Shown piece by piece: positions 63,784-64,000 of a stretch of 64,000 nt of DNA. Made by a program: the position numbers and the translations under genes. The DNA lies in NCBI GenBank assembly GCA_963697205.1, contig CAVONB010000005.1, forward strand, positions 124,001 through 188,000. Direction: 5' to 3'. Each line of letters starts with the position of its first letter. The stretch's first letter is position 1. The notes below the pieces were generated by a model. The model was not told the origin of the DNA. It did not search any database and saw only the letters and a program-made list of their open reading frames with translations. The stretch is from CAVONB01 sp963697205 (GTDB taxonomy: Bacteria > Pseudomonadota > Alphaproteobacteria > Rhizobiales > Hyphomicrobiaceae).

Positions 63784-64000
63784 TCCTGGCAGATGCGGAT
63801 GCTTAATTATTTGATGCGCTCGACGACTGCGGCCATGTCCGGGATTAACTTAACGCGATAGGTGGCGTTCTCGCACTCGAAGGGTGACCAGCCCCCATCG
63901 AGTAGTCCAGCTCGAATGTTAGTTTGAAATCGGTCTTGGCGCCAGTGCAAGCATGGCCGTCGGAGCCGATCCGACGAGTGGAGACGGCCATGCGACGCGT
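63784..64000. other. Window edge, possible minus-strand gene tail
   Basis: A minus-strand frame ends with a stop at 63807-63809 (PDMAAVVERIK at its end) and stays open to the window edge (GWSPFECENATYRVKLI is part of it). It could be the last part of a gene entering from the right, upstream of the DUF2092 gene. It is too short to judge. Confidence 0.25.

Noticed and set aside
32201..64000. CRISPR array or cas genes
   Set aside because: No series of regularly spaced direct repeats and no Cas protein motifs were seen.

Overview
The window looks like high-GC alphaproteobacterial DNA, most likely from a Hyphomicrobiales (Rhizobiales-type) bacterium. The evidence is the GC-rich codon usage, the order ftsE-ftsX-ydcF-plsC, a CpdR-type response regulator, an NdvA/ChvA-type cyclic glucan exporter, OpgH, a B12-dependent (class II) ribonucleotide reductase, and many families I know mainly from this order (DUF992, DUF2092, DUF3768, DUF6455). 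The species cannot be fixed from sequence alone.

Left part, about 1-32 kb, reads as core chromosome. It opens with the 3' end of a PGM1-type ATP-grasp ligase and opgH. A plus-strand run follows: an MDR dehydrogenase, an outer-membrane barrel, a 6-carboxytetrahydropterin synthase homologue, a GT4 glycosyltransferase and a methyltransferase. A RibD-like reductase and GTP cyclohydrolase II (ribA) lie close by on the other strand. Together these suggest a decorated pterin or pyrimidine product. Next come a YfhO-like GT-C membrane protein, ndvA, pgi, gcdH, nrdJ with a readable promoter, the ftsEX-ydcF-plsC group, cpdR, a caspase-SH3-YARHG protein, a DUF547/TVP38/FAD-oxidoreductase group and a sensor kinase. 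The TVP38 gene and especially the FAD oxidoreductase carry a dense series of +1 frameshifts.

At 32.1 kb a tRNA-Phe gene is followed directly by a P4-type integrase, which marks the edge of a genomic island. No second copy of the tRNA end was seen, so the island may run past the window. Its first half (33.6-50 kb) is almost entirely envelope-targeted genes: YiaV/YiaW-like, DUF1254, DUF2092, an OMP, a patatin and DUF992. It also holds a tightly overlapping six-gene operon: DUF3604 metalloenzyme, an unknown, two HupE-type permeases, a parvulin-like isomerase and a third HupE/UreJ protein, with an AraC regulator converging on its end. I consider this the best candidate for an undescribed system.

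The second half (50.7-58 kb) is plasmid- or ICE-like. It has AlpA, a small winged-helix protein beside an AT-rich, palindrome-rich segment that could be an origin or operator, coiled-coil and DUF3768 genes, a replication-relaxation protein, and a membrane protein fused to a primase-like C-terminal domain. An intact IS110 element sits among them. The right end (58-64 kb) holds DUF6455, a secreted cysteine-peptidase-like protein, RidA, GYD and a second DUF2092 gene, separated by degraded or empty stretches.
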